Source: Triatoma infestans
Lineage: Eukaryota > Arthropoda > Insecta > Hemiptera > Reduviidae
Assembly (NCBI GenBank): GCA_011037195.1
Contig: JAAEAF010007985.1
Span: forward strand, 1-64,000
Length of the DNA: 64,000 nucleotides
Direction: 5' to 3'
Shown: positions 24,511 to 35,020 of the stretch, in pieces
Numbering within the stretch: position 1 is the first letter of the stretch
Layout of the letters: each line of letters begins with the position of its first letter
Position numbers and translations under genes: made by a program
The notes under the pieces: generated by a model
Told to the model about the DNA's origin: nothing
Databases searched by the model: none
Seen by the model: only the letters and a program-made list of their open reading frames with translations

Positions 24511-24824
24511 GTTGTGAAAAGTATATTGAGGTTTGGTCAAAGAATACTCTTTTTTTCACCAACGTTTCGGCAATTTATTGCCTTTTGCCTTTTTCAGGGT
24601 AAAAATTTTCCTGTTTGAATTTCTTGAAAACTACAGTTTAACTTGTGATATACCATCACCAAGTGTTGAACAACATATGTGATACTGTATATCACAATTT
24701 AAACTGTAGTTTTTAAGAACAGGAACATTTTTACCCTGAAAAAGGCAATAAATTTGTCGAAACGTCGGTGAAAATTTGAAAAAAGAGTTTTCTTTGACCG
24801 AGCCTCAGGTATCCTTTTCACAAC
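24511..24824. mobile_element. palindromic element with hammerhead-like motifs in both arms
   Basis: A 314-bp imperfect palindrome. The left arm starts GTTGTGAAAAG and the right arm ends CTTTTCACAAC; the arms are about 150 bp around a centre rich in TATCAC/GTGATA. Each arm carries the block CCTGAAAAAGGCAATAAA, a short stem, then CGAAACGT and CGGTG (plus orientation near 24733-24770; minus orientation near 24550-24600). In the right arm this folds like a hammerhead: an 8-bp stem I (TTTTTACC with GGTGAAAA), stem II GGCAA/TTGTC, GAAA, and the cleavage triplet GTC. However, CTGATGA is replaced by CTGAAAA. It separates pieces of R1-like sequence. Confidence 0.6.
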
Positions 24825-24894
24825 ATTCTACTAGTTGTCACATTTACTTCAAACTAGCAAGTTTTAAATATTAGTTGCTTTTAATATTATTTAT

Positions 24895-25345
24895 ATCGGG
24901 GGGGGGGGATAATTCTGTATAAATAAGAAGGGCACTTTTGAGGGAAACATATGGTGTGTAGTTCCAACTCTCCGAAAACCCACCCCCTCAATTTTCGCGC
25001 TTTTTCGGCAAATAGTTCCAAACAAAGGCGATAAACTTTGTCAAACTGATTTTCTTCAATTGCGGTTGGGTGCGCAGAGCTGCAAGGAATTTCAGCACTG
25101 TTCTAAAATTCTCCCCAAAAAAATTATCAAATATGGTTTTTTTTAAAAAAAAACCTTTTTAACCAATTTTTGAGAAAATCGCGTAAAAAGTGAAAAACCA
25201 TTTAGTAAAGCAAAGTCGCGAACTTCCGGTTAATGTCATTCGCCAATAATGCCTTTTTAGTACGCAGGAATTCTTAAAACATGTATTGCAGTGAAAATTC
25301 TTTTCGAAAATTTAACACGATCGTCTACTTCCAGTTATCAGCCCA
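24895..25345. repeat. R1 family, mixed-orientation fragments
   Basis: An AAGGGCACTTTTGAGGG segment reads plus. 25150-25345 reads minus (TTGAGAAAATCGCGTAAA, GCGAACTTCCGGTTAATG, AACATGTATTGCAGTGAA, TTAACACGATCG). A run of eleven G lies just before at about 24898-24908. Confidence 0.6.
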
Positions 25346-25887
25346 ATATAGACTTCTATTGAATTAAAAAAATGTTTTAGTAGTCTGAAATTCCAAATTT
25401 AATTTCACAAAACAAATTGGAAATCTAAATATTTAACCTTTAAACATAATATACTAAAAAGAGAACAGGAACATAAAACAAAATATTAAAAAAAAATAAT
25501 AATAATAATAATAAGGAAGGTAATATTTGAAGCGATCAGCTGATATTAAAATATAAAATAAAATAATAATGTGTGTTTAGATTTAGAAGGCAGTGCCGAC
25601 AGAATGATAGAAATCTGATACACACATACATACGTATGTGTAACCTTGAAATGGTCACACACGAATATATAATTTAGTTATTTTTTTTAAAAATAGATTT
25701 CTAACATTTTCATAAAGTTATTAAAAATAAAAAGAAGAAGAAGAAAAAAGCGACTGAATGAATTAAAAAAGTAAAACCGCATTAACGTGAAGGTGTTTGA
25801 CCGAATTGATAGAGGCCACCGACCGACACAGAATGGTCCTTCCTACAAAGTGTTCTGCGCGAATTTTTCTTTTCCTTTTTAATGTGT

Positions 25888-25914
25888 GTGTGTGGTGTGG
25901 GGGGGGGGGGGGGA
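25888..25914. repeat. poly-G tract
   Basis: GTGGTGT followed by sixteen or so G. A long G-run is rare in AT-rich DNA and can form a quadruplex or cause assembly error. Confidence 0.8.
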
Positions 25915-26039
25915 GTCCTTTATTTTGTGACGCTAAGTATATCCTTTCAATGATTGTTAAGCTATAGAAAAAGTTTGAAAGTGGTTTACAGGTAATTAAA
26001 CAAACAATCACTCACACCACTTTCTCATACACCAATTAT

Positions 26040-26480
26040 TACAATTATTACAATTTCAATTGACAAATTTTGTTTTCTTTAAACTTGGAATTTTTAATAA
26101 ATATAAGATGGAGGGATTATACATTGTGCATATTCTGTTCGGATTTTATGATTAGGAGCCATGAAATGCGTCATCTAAGTTTACTAAGCTTCAATCAATT
26201 CCAAGAAAAATGGTTTAGAGTTACGCTCCTACGTCACAGACTCCCCGGAAAAAGTCTATTTCTTAAGTTTGAAGAAAATTGTTGAAGCCATTTTCGAGAA
26301 AATATCGAAAATCTCAGAAATGGACTCTAGAAAGCTTCACTTCCGGCTAATTAATTTTCTACAAACTTGTCGTTTTAAAACCGTATTTAATGTGCCTTCA
26401 TTTAAATTAAATAGGAGTTTCAGACATTGGACTGGAATTACTGAAACTTCAGAGAAATTTCAACGTCGAAGCTTCCTAAT
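26040..26480 (-). repeat. R1 family, minus fragment
   Basis: AGTTTGAAGAAAATTGTTG, GCCATTTTCGAGAAAATATCG, CACTTCCGGCTAATTAATTT are minus-orientation R1 landmarks. Termini lost. Confidence 0.55.
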
Positions 26481-26499
26481 CAGGATCGAGTTTTGAGGA

Positions 26500-28060
26500 A
26501 TAGGATGATTTTGGAAGGGCTTGGATGGAAATGGATGGATGGAAATCAGTTCTTGATCAGAAAGCGGATGCCACTTGTATCTTTAACATTTCGTTTCTCA
26601 ATATTTGACCTTTGCTCTTAAATTATTTTGTTTCGTCTCCTTTAAACCTAATGCCTAAGTATATTTTCCCCTATCTCAGTTTATATCTTACTTCCGTTGG
26701 AATATCCATTGCATGTCATGAGTTTGATTCAATTATTCAGAGTTGAAGGAATGTGGGCCCTTACAAGGCGAAGAAACAATGTGGGACTTCAAGGGCTCTT
26801 CTAGATTCATATCTATCTGAATTTATATAGCTCCAACGACATGCTGGAAGGGACTTTTATTCCAGGAAATAATGCTGGACGTTACTATGTTTCATCCTCT
26901 GTAGGGTAGTTTCCACTTTATTTGTATCCTGGTATTAAAATATAGTGGTTTCCAACAAAAAACAGGAGGCGTCTGCTTTCTGAACAAGACCTTCATGATC
27001 TTTGGCATTTATTGGAAACATTTCTTTTTGGGACAAGAAAATTGAAGCTAAGGAAGCTTTTCTCTAAAGCCACATCCAAAACACTCGTATTCAACAGGAC
27101 TGCGCATACAGAAATAACTTTAAATGTTCGTGAAACTCGTTCCTCGTTCTTTAGCTTAGCGATTTGTCCGTCCCTTATTGGTGTAACGCGGATTCCAAGA
27201 TTACGATGTTCATCCTTTTCTTCCCATCAGTATTAAAATGGAGCTCAATAAGTCTTTAGAACACGTGTACTAACAAGGGATCCAGATGTAATTGCAATAA
27301 AATAAGGCTTTTTAAATAGAAGAAGAAGAAGACGAACGATTGTTTCACACCAGATTGTCTTATCGGCCAATATCAACACTGACAATAAGCTGGAAAATCC
27401 TTTTTTATTTTAGAAGATTATCACTAACACATGAAATTGACAGAAAAATGGAGGGTCAGCCGGCCTGGAGGAACGGATGAAAAAAAAATTGTAGTCAGAA
27501 GATTTAGGACGTATAGTATCCAACTCTATTTATCATGGGGAAGGGAAGTTCATTGAAACATGTTTTAGAGGAAAATTGAGTGGTGTGGTGTATGTGTAGG
27601 CAGGAGGGAATGAAGGAGTGAGTAGGAAATGTAGAGGTGATGTTTATTGGTGAAGTCCGGTCGGCACAAGGGTCACTTCAGCCGATGGAATTGGTAGAGG
27701 GGTCCCTGGGATAGAAAAAAAAAAATCATATTTTCTGATTGGATTTGTGCTGGTCAAGATGTAGGTGTGATGGAGCGTGAAGAAACCAATATTCAAGGCA
27801 AATTGTTATCTGCTATATAGATCTGTTGGAGGGGAGAGAGAAGGAGCTGAACGATTCTGAATTTGTAGTTTACTATGCCGTGCTATAAAGGTTCTGGGAG
27901 GTACATATTGTTCTGGATTTAATGCCATGCTTATCTTTCGATAAAATGGATAATACAAAAAAAAATTAAAACACTGGATTTTAACGGAAACGCCTGAATA
28001 TTATTAAGTGTTCGTAATGCAACCAAAAAGTTGATGAGTTTTTTTAATTAATAAAAAAAA
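26500..28060. other. intronic DNA, nothing recognised
   Basis: Includes small A-rich tracts and an AGA repeat at about 27317-27333. Open frames are short and have unremarkable composition. Confidence 0.5.
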
Positions 28061-28795
28061 TCAATAAAATTGTTGGATGCAGTTCTCAGAAAATCGCGAA
28101 AACATTTGGTAACGCCACATTTCCGGTTAATTGAAATTTTTTTCCCCATATTGGGGATTTTGGCGTAGCATTTTAACGTACCTTATATTGTATAGACCGT
28201 ACTTTCTTCTGAAATAGAACTATACAGAAATGTTTAAACGTTGTCGCTCCCGCAGAACCTCCAAAAACAAATTTTCCCGGTCAAAAAAAGGGTCCAGTTA
28301 AAAGTAATAGGCCTTTATATGTGTGTAATATGCGGATCATTGTAGCCAATCAATATCACCAACTGGTAGATTGCCAAAATTCCGAGCTTGAAGAAAATCG
28401 AAAGGCCGACTTTACTGAATGGCTTTTTTCAGTTTTTGTTGATTTTCACGATATGGATGTATTTCTTTGAACTCGATATACTGACTAAATATATTCGGAC
28501 GTATCATTTCCGTTTGAAACAATTTTCCGAAAAACATGATTTCAGTGATTTCTGCGGTATTTATGTCGTTAAATTTTCAATATTATTGGCGCTGTCGTCT
28601 GGAGTACAATGTAATTACGTTTAAATGGCTGCGTAAGGTTTCTGTATAATGTAACCACCCTACCACTCTAGATTTATATTAGAAATCTTAAAAAAAAGTA
28701 AAAGTGCAAATTTTCAAAAAATTTGTCAATTTTATAACTTTCTCATTAGCAGTAAGAGAAAGTCGTGAGAATGTTTCTCACCAGATTTGTTTACT
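28060..28795. repeat. R1 family, minus fragment followed by plus 3' half
   Basis: 28080-28145 is minus (AGAAAATCGCGAAAAC, ACATTTCCGGTTAATTG). 28370-28795 is plus (TTCCGAGCTTGAAGAAAATC, GACTTTACTGAATGGC) and ends AGTAAGAGAAAGTCGTGAGA then TGTTTCTCACCAGATTTG. Confidence 0.7.
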
Positions 28796-29770
28796 TTGTC
28801 TTCTTTTGTAAAATCAACCGACAGTTAGTTACCCACTTCAAAGAAACTGCCGACAAAAGAGTCTCACATAAGGAATGGAGATTAAAAATTTAATATATTT
28901 TTAAAAGAAATTAAAATTAAATAATTGTCGCAATTTCTAAAGAATTAAAAGTTTTCTTAAAGAAAGATAAATATTTTTAAAAAACTTACCTTCATTGTTA
29001 AAGTGCTGGGTCCATTGTTTATTTTATTTTTAATTTTTTTGTTACTTTCAATTATTTATTTTTACCAACTTAGCGCACACATTATAAAGATTACTTTTCA
29101 TTCATGGCCGTTTTAATCTGAATTTGTTTTTATTCGAGCATTTTTTTTTGTTTATTCCTTTTTTTTAACTGTTCAATTTTTTCAAAATATTGAAACAGCT
29201 GATTAGTTTTAGAAACAGCTGATTTTATTTAGTTTTTCGAAAATCATATGAACCAACGCCATCTTAATTCTTTTTTTATTAACAACTTATTTTTAATGAA
29301 TAAAACCGTTTTTTAAGTTCAATATAAATTGAAATATATATATATATATATTTTTGTAATATAAAGGAAAAAATTTAGTAGAGACAAAAATGATGTAAAA
29401 CGGAAATCAAAATAAAGGGTCAAATAAAAAAAAAGACAAACTCAAAATACGATTTCAAACAAAAATTTATTAGCGTATTTTTTTTTTTTTTAAATCTAAT
29501 CGTCCAAAAAAAAAATTAATAAAATATAATAGAAAGCTGTACAAATAAAAAAAGAAAAATAATGATTTTTTTCTTTTTTTTTCATTTCAGAGCGGAATAA
29601 AGCGACTTTTCTATCAACTATATGTACATATATATGGATTTATAATTTTTAATTTAACTCTTAGTTTGTAAAAAAAAAAAGAAAAAAAAGAGAATATGTT
29701 AATTGAAAATAAAAACTGATAATAATAAATAAATAAATAAAACTCAATTTCTACTAAAAAAAAAAAAATC

Positions 29771-29835
29771 TTAGTTGGAATGGGCACTATTGTGTAGCGA
29801 GAGATGGTGATTGTTGAGCAACGCCATGTATTTAC
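29771..29835 (-). CDS. dac: dachshund alternative C-terminal extension by donor read-through
   Basis: If the GTAAAT donor at 29835 is not used, the frame stays open for GKYMALLNNHHLSLHNSAHSN and stops at TAA 29771-29773. This would end Dac with a short His/Asn-rich tail instead of the SLAQELEMERK-containing C-terminus. Below it, the minus strand is AT-rich and contains AATAAA hexamers (for example near 29465-29470) that could serve as poly(A) signals. The conserved downstream exons argue that the spliced form is the main one. This extension may be only intron. Confidence 0.35.
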
Positions 29836-30447
29836 CGGAATAATTGTGCCAGAAAGCGGCTCCGCTGTTGATCAGGTCTAGACTGGAATAGTTCCATGGC
29901 TTGTCTTGTGGTGGGGGCGGTGGCGGTGGAGGCGGTGCTTGCTGCTCTCCGGCCGCCGCCGCCACGGCTGCTGCTCTTGAAACTGCCGTTGTAGAAGATG
30001 AACTGCCACTGGCGCCTCCTCCGGTAGTTGTATAATTTGTTGGCGTTGTCTGTTCTTCGCCGGCACTGGACACCGATCCAGGTCGTTGTTCTACCACCAA
30101 AGAGGAGCTTGTTGTACTCACCGGTGTGGTATTGCCACCCCCGGCTGTCGTATTATTATTATTATTATTATTACTGGCAGGATTACTGCTGCCAGTTATT
30201 GTGCTGGGCGTGCTGCCAGCAGTAGGTCCGCCGCCACTTCCTCCAGTATTGTTGTTACCTTGACTAGCACCGCTAGGATTTACGCCCGGACCATTGCCAC
30301 CGCCGGAAGTTTGGTTATTGCTGCCGGCTGGCTGTGAACCATTGGAACTTGTGCCGCCGTTACCAGTCGCACTGGAACTTGCACCACCATTGTTGCCATT
30401 ATTGTTCGAACTGGCCGACATCTGGTTAGCACTCTGTGCGCATCCTT
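29836..30447 (-). CDS. dac: dachshund low-complexity exon, probable cassette or alternative 3' exon
   Basis: A 612-nt exon bounded by the acceptor TTATCTTTGCAG and the donor GTAAAT, phase 1 on both sides; the split codon G|AA joins it to the DD2 exon as Glu. It encodes Asn/Gly/Ser/Thr-rich sequence with a seven-Asn run from an (AAT)n tract, a nine-Pro run and an Ala run, then the ordered end PWNYSSLDLINSGAAFWHNYS. I recall a similar AFWQNYS-SLAQE junction in fly Dac; that is memory, not a search. Skipping the exon keeps the frame and gives the vertebrate-like order EALRILA-E-SLAQELE. If the weak donor is ignored, translation continues 21 more residues to a TAA at 29771-29773, so an alternative C-terminus ending at that stop is possible. 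The open frame runs on upstream to 30598, but that part is intron. Confidence 0.87.
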
Positions 30448-31857
30448 CTGCAAAGATAAGAAACATAAACAAAATTAACATTTTCAAAACCATTTTCGGA
30501 ATTAGATCTAGGAAAGACACATCAATATAGCAATTATAGAAAGCATCTTGCAGAAATCTGGATAGTGAGCAAAAAGATGCAAAACAGACTAGCCACAACG
30601 GAAATGGATTTCTAGAGATCGGTCCGCAAGCAAATTTTAAATGAAATTTTCATCTGAAAAATTGTTTTTTTTTGGTTTCCCCCTAAATTTTACATCCAGA
30701 AGTAATACAAAAGTACTTTTTGGTGCTTGTTGGTTAGCGCTGGCCATATAATTCTTCTACACTATGAGACCATTATGTGCCCCACCCTTCAAACCGACAT
30801 ACGATCCAGCAATAACTCCCACAGGACGAGCATTCAACCTATTGTACATCCATTCCAAAAAAGTGTACATTTTTAATTTTTATCATTAATTACTCCAATT
30901 TTGTCAACGAACGGATGCCTCTGTCAGTAAAATTATATGTAAACCAAAAACAAGACTTCTAAATTATTAACGAGGTGCTGGAAAAACTTGTCCACCTGCC
31001 ACATTGATGGAAGCCCTTTTTACTGTTTCTTCTCGGTAAGCGACCCAACCAAAAATAATCGATTACCTAACCAGCTCCTAAACTATACTAACATCTGGCC
31101 ATGATGTTAATAATAATAATATGGATAATAGGGGGTAAGAAAAATAACTACTATGTTTCCTATATATATATATATATGAAGAAATAATAAACATTAAAAA
31201 TAGTTAATATTATGTATTTTTTTGGAGATATATATAATAAGAGGGTTTTAGAAAGATCCCTCAGGTATAATCATATGTTCTGTTTTTATATATATTTTTT
31301 TTTAGTTTTGAAATTTTATGGAGGAGGTTATTTTTAGATATCAAGAGGGGATGAAAGGTGATGTCGATCGTCTGCAGGGGTACGGACATGTTATCCGAGG
31401 GCATAAAAATAATTTACTTTCTATACACCTTGTAGATATATCAGATGATATGTATCTCTAGGAATATAAAAGAGCGATATCTTGAATGGATAAATTGTTT
31501 TGGGAATCTTTTCTTTTTTTATGAATACAATTTCAATCAAAGATTTCCATGAGTTTTTCCGAAGATCTCTACTTTTTCTTATATTGCTGTAAAGATATGT
31601 TTACGTGCTCTCTATGTGAACTTCCAGCGGAATGCCTGTTTTGAGGGCATGAATATGGAAACGATATGTTTTTTTCAGAGATTTAACAAATTTTATTTGA
31701 TGCGAGCAGTATTATAGGGGTTCGAGATTCCCAAAACAACCTGGTAGCGAAGATCGTAATTACAAGGGCGTGCTGGCAACAAGCTCTCCTTACTAAAAAT
31801 TGCCGTCTCTGCTCAGACCTTGGCTCTTCGCGGGCTGTTGTGTGTGTTGGTTATAGT

Positions 31858-32392
31858 TTTTACTTCCTCTTACCGCTATAAGAGGGACTATTGAGACAAA
31901 TGGTTCTGGTGCGGAAATAGCTGCAACTCTAGAGCTCCTCTAGAGTGCCACTATAGAGCAAACTTTTTCCGGAAAAATTAATTTTAGTTCAGTAAATTCT
32001 GGGAAAACTATGCGTGAGGCATCACTTCCAACTGTCGACGCAATTTTTTCTGGGGGATGACAAAAGAGGTGCTGACATGTAAAACTTAGTACAACGTACA
32101 CTTATATGGCTGCTATAAATTCCATTGCAACAAATTTGTTTTTAGGTGGTTCTGAGGAATCTAAGACGTTAAAATTCAAATGTGTTTGTTAAATATTATT
32201 GGCGCTCAATACAATATATACATTCTCCAACTCCCTCTGTTGGTAGGTTGGCACTTGACCCCCCACCGTTACTATATTTTATTAAACATATAAGCGAAAT
32301 TTGAAATTTAAAGAAAATCTGCCATTTTATATGTAACTGTATTAAGTGGAGTAAGAGAAAGTTGTGTGATTGTTTCACATCAGATTTTTTTC
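31858..32392 (+). repeat. R1 family, plus copy with both ends
   Basis: Left end TTTACTTCCTCTTACCGCTA with its inverted partner, right end GAGTAAGAGAAAGTTGTGTG then TTTCACATCAGATTTTTT. The middle is deleted and diverged. Confidence 0.7.
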
Positions 32393-34224
32393 TATCGCTT
32401 ATATTAAACAAAGTGAACAGACTGAAGGGAAGTTTTCTCCCCTTGTACAGGTATGATGTTATATCATGAAAATGGGAAAATAAGTTTTGGGAAAATTTTC
32501 CTACACAGTTGCCAACACTGATGTATGTTTAGCTAGTATATTGCAGGGGGGAGAACAACTTGTGGTGGGTGTATATAAGACGTTGAACGTGCGTAAACAG
32601 CCCCTTAAGGGATGAAGTATCTCACTTGGATGCAAATAACATACAATACTGTTCAGTTTGCTTTAACTACAAGAACATCCGGTCTAAAGGGCCCCAAGTA
32701 TTACAGTGGAAACATTTAAAGGATTTACTAACAATTACCTTTACATACAATCGGGGCGGCCTTCTAAACTTTGGGTTTACTGCTGGAAGTAAAGTAATAT
32801 AGCAGAGAGCATTATTTCGTCTGGGAGGTATATGGGATAGGTTACCCTGGTCCTAGCAGCAGTGTCAAACAGGCAAGATTGTTTGATGGATGCAAGGAAT
32901 TGAATCTGTTGAGGAGAATTAATGACAAAGTGGCCGGGATGGGGATGGAAACAAGATACCCTGAGCCAGTAAGTGGGGAGGGTGTTATTTACTTGACGAG
33001 CTATCTTGATTCTATTAAATTCCTTCTGAGTGAAATTGAATAATAATTAATTTTATAATTAATACAGAATGGAAATGGTTGTGTTTGTTTGTTGAAGGTA
33101 TTCGCCACCAGGGAGAGCTGAGCACTTTATATTAATGGCTTTTAAAGGTTTTTACTCATTTAGTTTATTCAATTAATTTCTTTCTGAATATAGCTTTGTC
33201 TTCGTTTACTGCTAAATGTAATGTTTTTCCTTTAAACAAAAATGGAATTTTAGTAAATTGTTGGTCCTCCGTGCAGGATAATCAGGAAATGGAGGGAAAA
33301 ACTTCTTTTTTCCCATACTTTAGGGATCGTGATCTTTGTAACTCCGGTGAATACTCAAAGATTTTTGTGTATTTATTTAAAATAACCGACAGATTTTGCA
33401 ATCTCAATAACCCTTTACACTCCCAGAACTTAAAGTCGTTCTTCTCCTTTGGGTCAGTTTCACGGTCCATATATTATCACTAACATATGAAGATTTTGTT
33501 AACTATCAATTTTATTAAATGTTTTTATGTTTACTATAGTTATTAATCATTAATCCTACAGCACTCAACGAGTCCCTGTCATAACTCGACGTATACCCGT
33601 ATGAGGACAGGATAGATAAAATTCACTTAGTATATGCTCCAAATGAAGTAATCGTGTGGATGCAATTAACTCGAAGTTCAGCGCAAGGATTTGAACAAAC
33701 TTCAAAGCATGCTTCAAAACTTGGTATAAATGTTGCTGCACTTGGATTCTGCAAGATGAAATGAAGTGGCTACTGGTTGACGAGTAGCCAAATCTCTCTA
33801 ATTCCCCGGGGGTATCCCAATCTAACAACCTTGTCACTTTCCAACATTTCAGAGGGACTTCGCACATAGTTGATATGTAATATTTTATTTCAGTGAATCC
33901 ATAACAAGGAAACAGCTCACCACAAAATATACTCGTTCCCTTCCGCCTAATTTACACTTTTTTACAGAGGACTTTGTAGAATGTAGGATAGGTACCACAA
34001 GGAGCTTCTGAATATTAGGTCATAATGCTTTTGGCTTTATGTCGGTGTCTCTTCACTTATACACATCTGTGTATGCATGGCGCTTGTCCAAGTGATAGCA
34101 TTAGTACATAGCTTTATGAATATGAATGTGCTGTGCAACTTATTTATGCAATAGAGCAGTTATTATTACCCGAAAGCTAATGGGTACCCGAAAGCCGGGG
34201 CCTAAGCCAATTTTTAAAAAAAGC

Positions 34225-34490
34225 CGTTGCTAAGGGATCTTCCCCAGAAATCTACAGTCTGGCTGCAACATCTTAAGATACCCTTAATCTGCAAATCCTC
34301 CAAGCATTCCCATGAGAGTGTTGCCCACGCAAATATTGGTGATATACCGTTTCCCTGACTCCATTGTCACACTTCTGACACAAAGGACTAGACGGCCTGC
34401 CTATATTGTGCAAATGACTGGCTACCCAAGCGTGTCCAGTCAATGCGCCCATGAGAACCCTCAATTTTATCCTGCTCAATTCCAAGTCCC
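34225..34490 (-). pseudogene. non-LTR retroelement C-terminal fragment after RNase H
   Basis: The minus strand reads LRVLMGALTGHAWVASHLHN and IGRPSSPLCQKC, then ETVYH; after a frame change, ECLEDLQIKGILRCCSQT. The LTGH....HL..IG...SPLC..C....ET..H pattern is the tail found after the RNase H domain in retroelement polyproteins. The frame break near 34335 and lack of upstream catalytic motifs mark it as dead. It lies in the dac intron just downstream of the DD2 exon. Confidence 0.65.
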
Positions 34491-34873
34491 CCTGGAGTGC
34501 TTATCCAATTCCCTATTCTTTCATTATTTCACTTCCCTGTTGCAAAATTGCTTGCTGAGGCTACTGCTAGTCCGGTAACACAAAACGGTAATGTGGATCC
34601 TACCTTCTTCTAACAGAGCAGTAAATGCATTTGTCAGAATATTTCGATGATAACCAAGCCAAGTGTTATTGGAAAAAGGAGAGAACATTATGGATTAGTC
34701 CATATTGATTTAATAACAATTTATTGAAATTATATTTATTTTAATTTGTTAATTCAACTTGATTATGGCTTCGTGTAGCTGGTCAAAAGATGCCTTAAGT
34801 GCAAAGGATTAAGAAATCTCTTTATTTTAACAGCTGATAAATTAACAGAAAATAAAACAGTGCAAATAACTAC

Positions 34874-35020
34874 CGGCTAAAATTCTAAGCGCTTCCGGCG
34901 GGGCGCCTGCCGCTTTAAGTGCTTCTTCTAACTGTGTCCTTCGTTTCATTTCCAAATCTAATTGGTCTTGTAAACGTCTCCTTGCTTTTCGTTCCTTGCG
35001 CAGCCTCTTTTGGTATACAA
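34874..35020 (-). CDS. dac: dachshund internal exon, DD2 coiled coil
   Basis: A 147-nt exon bounded by a minus-strand acceptor TTTGTTGCAG and a donor GTAGTT. It enters with the last two bases of a split codon, reads 48 codons, and leaves one G (phase 1). It encodes a highly charged helix starting VYQKRLRKERKARRRLQDQLD, followed by a stretch with MKRRTQLEEALKAAGAP and ending EALRILA. This aligns residue for residue with the vertebrate DACH region QKRLKKEKKAKRKLQ...EQTLK...SLRVLN, including the spacing of the KRR motif. The heptad pattern fits a coiled coil. Ski and Sno have related but less similar coiled coils, so dac is preferred. Flanking DNA is AT-rich intron; the exon is distinctly GC-richer (GGCGGGGCGCCTGCCG on the plus strand). 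Confidence 0.92.

Larger units (their letters stand above)
6921..35020 (-). other. dac: dachshund orthologue, 3' portion of gene (4-5 coding exons)
   Basis: Gene-level entry for the exons listed separately. Dachshund is a nuclear DACH/Ski-family co-regulator of eye, limb and neural development in animals; the C-terminal DD2 coiled coil mediates partner binding. The chain seen is 34874-35020, optional 29836-30447, optional 20057-20080, 8971-9051, then 6921-6973 with the stop. Introns are 30448-34873, 9052-29835 and 6974-8970. All junctions are phase 1 with GT-AG borders on the minus strand, and each internal exon (147, 612, 24, 81 nt) is a multiple of 3. The DD1 domain and the first half of DD2 are not visible in the window and should lie upstream, probably beyond 64000. 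Family assignment rests on recalled similarity to vertebrate and fly Dach proteins, not on a search. Confidence 0.88.

Noticed and set aside
28980..29015. Perfect minus-strand donor AAG|GTAAGT at 28992, about 0.8 kb below the long dac exon
   Set aside because: The sequence before it has stops in every useful frame and no acceptor-bounded coding segment; the conserved next dac exon is at 8971.
30028..30530. Several plus-strand open frames of 65-83 residues
   Set aside because: They are antisense shadows of the low-complexity dachshund exon, kept open by its GC-rich repetitive codons.
30448..30598. Hydrophobic N-terminus (MVLKMLILFMFLIFAEG) resembling a signal peptide for the 29771-30598 frame
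   Set aside because: It lies upstream of a good acceptor (TTATCTTTGCAG) and the phase of the sequence after that acceptor matches the dachshund exons, so the stretch is intron.
33565..33867. Minus-strand open frame of 100 residues
   Set aside because: No recognisable motif, no splice context tying it to dac, and composition similar to the surrounding intron.
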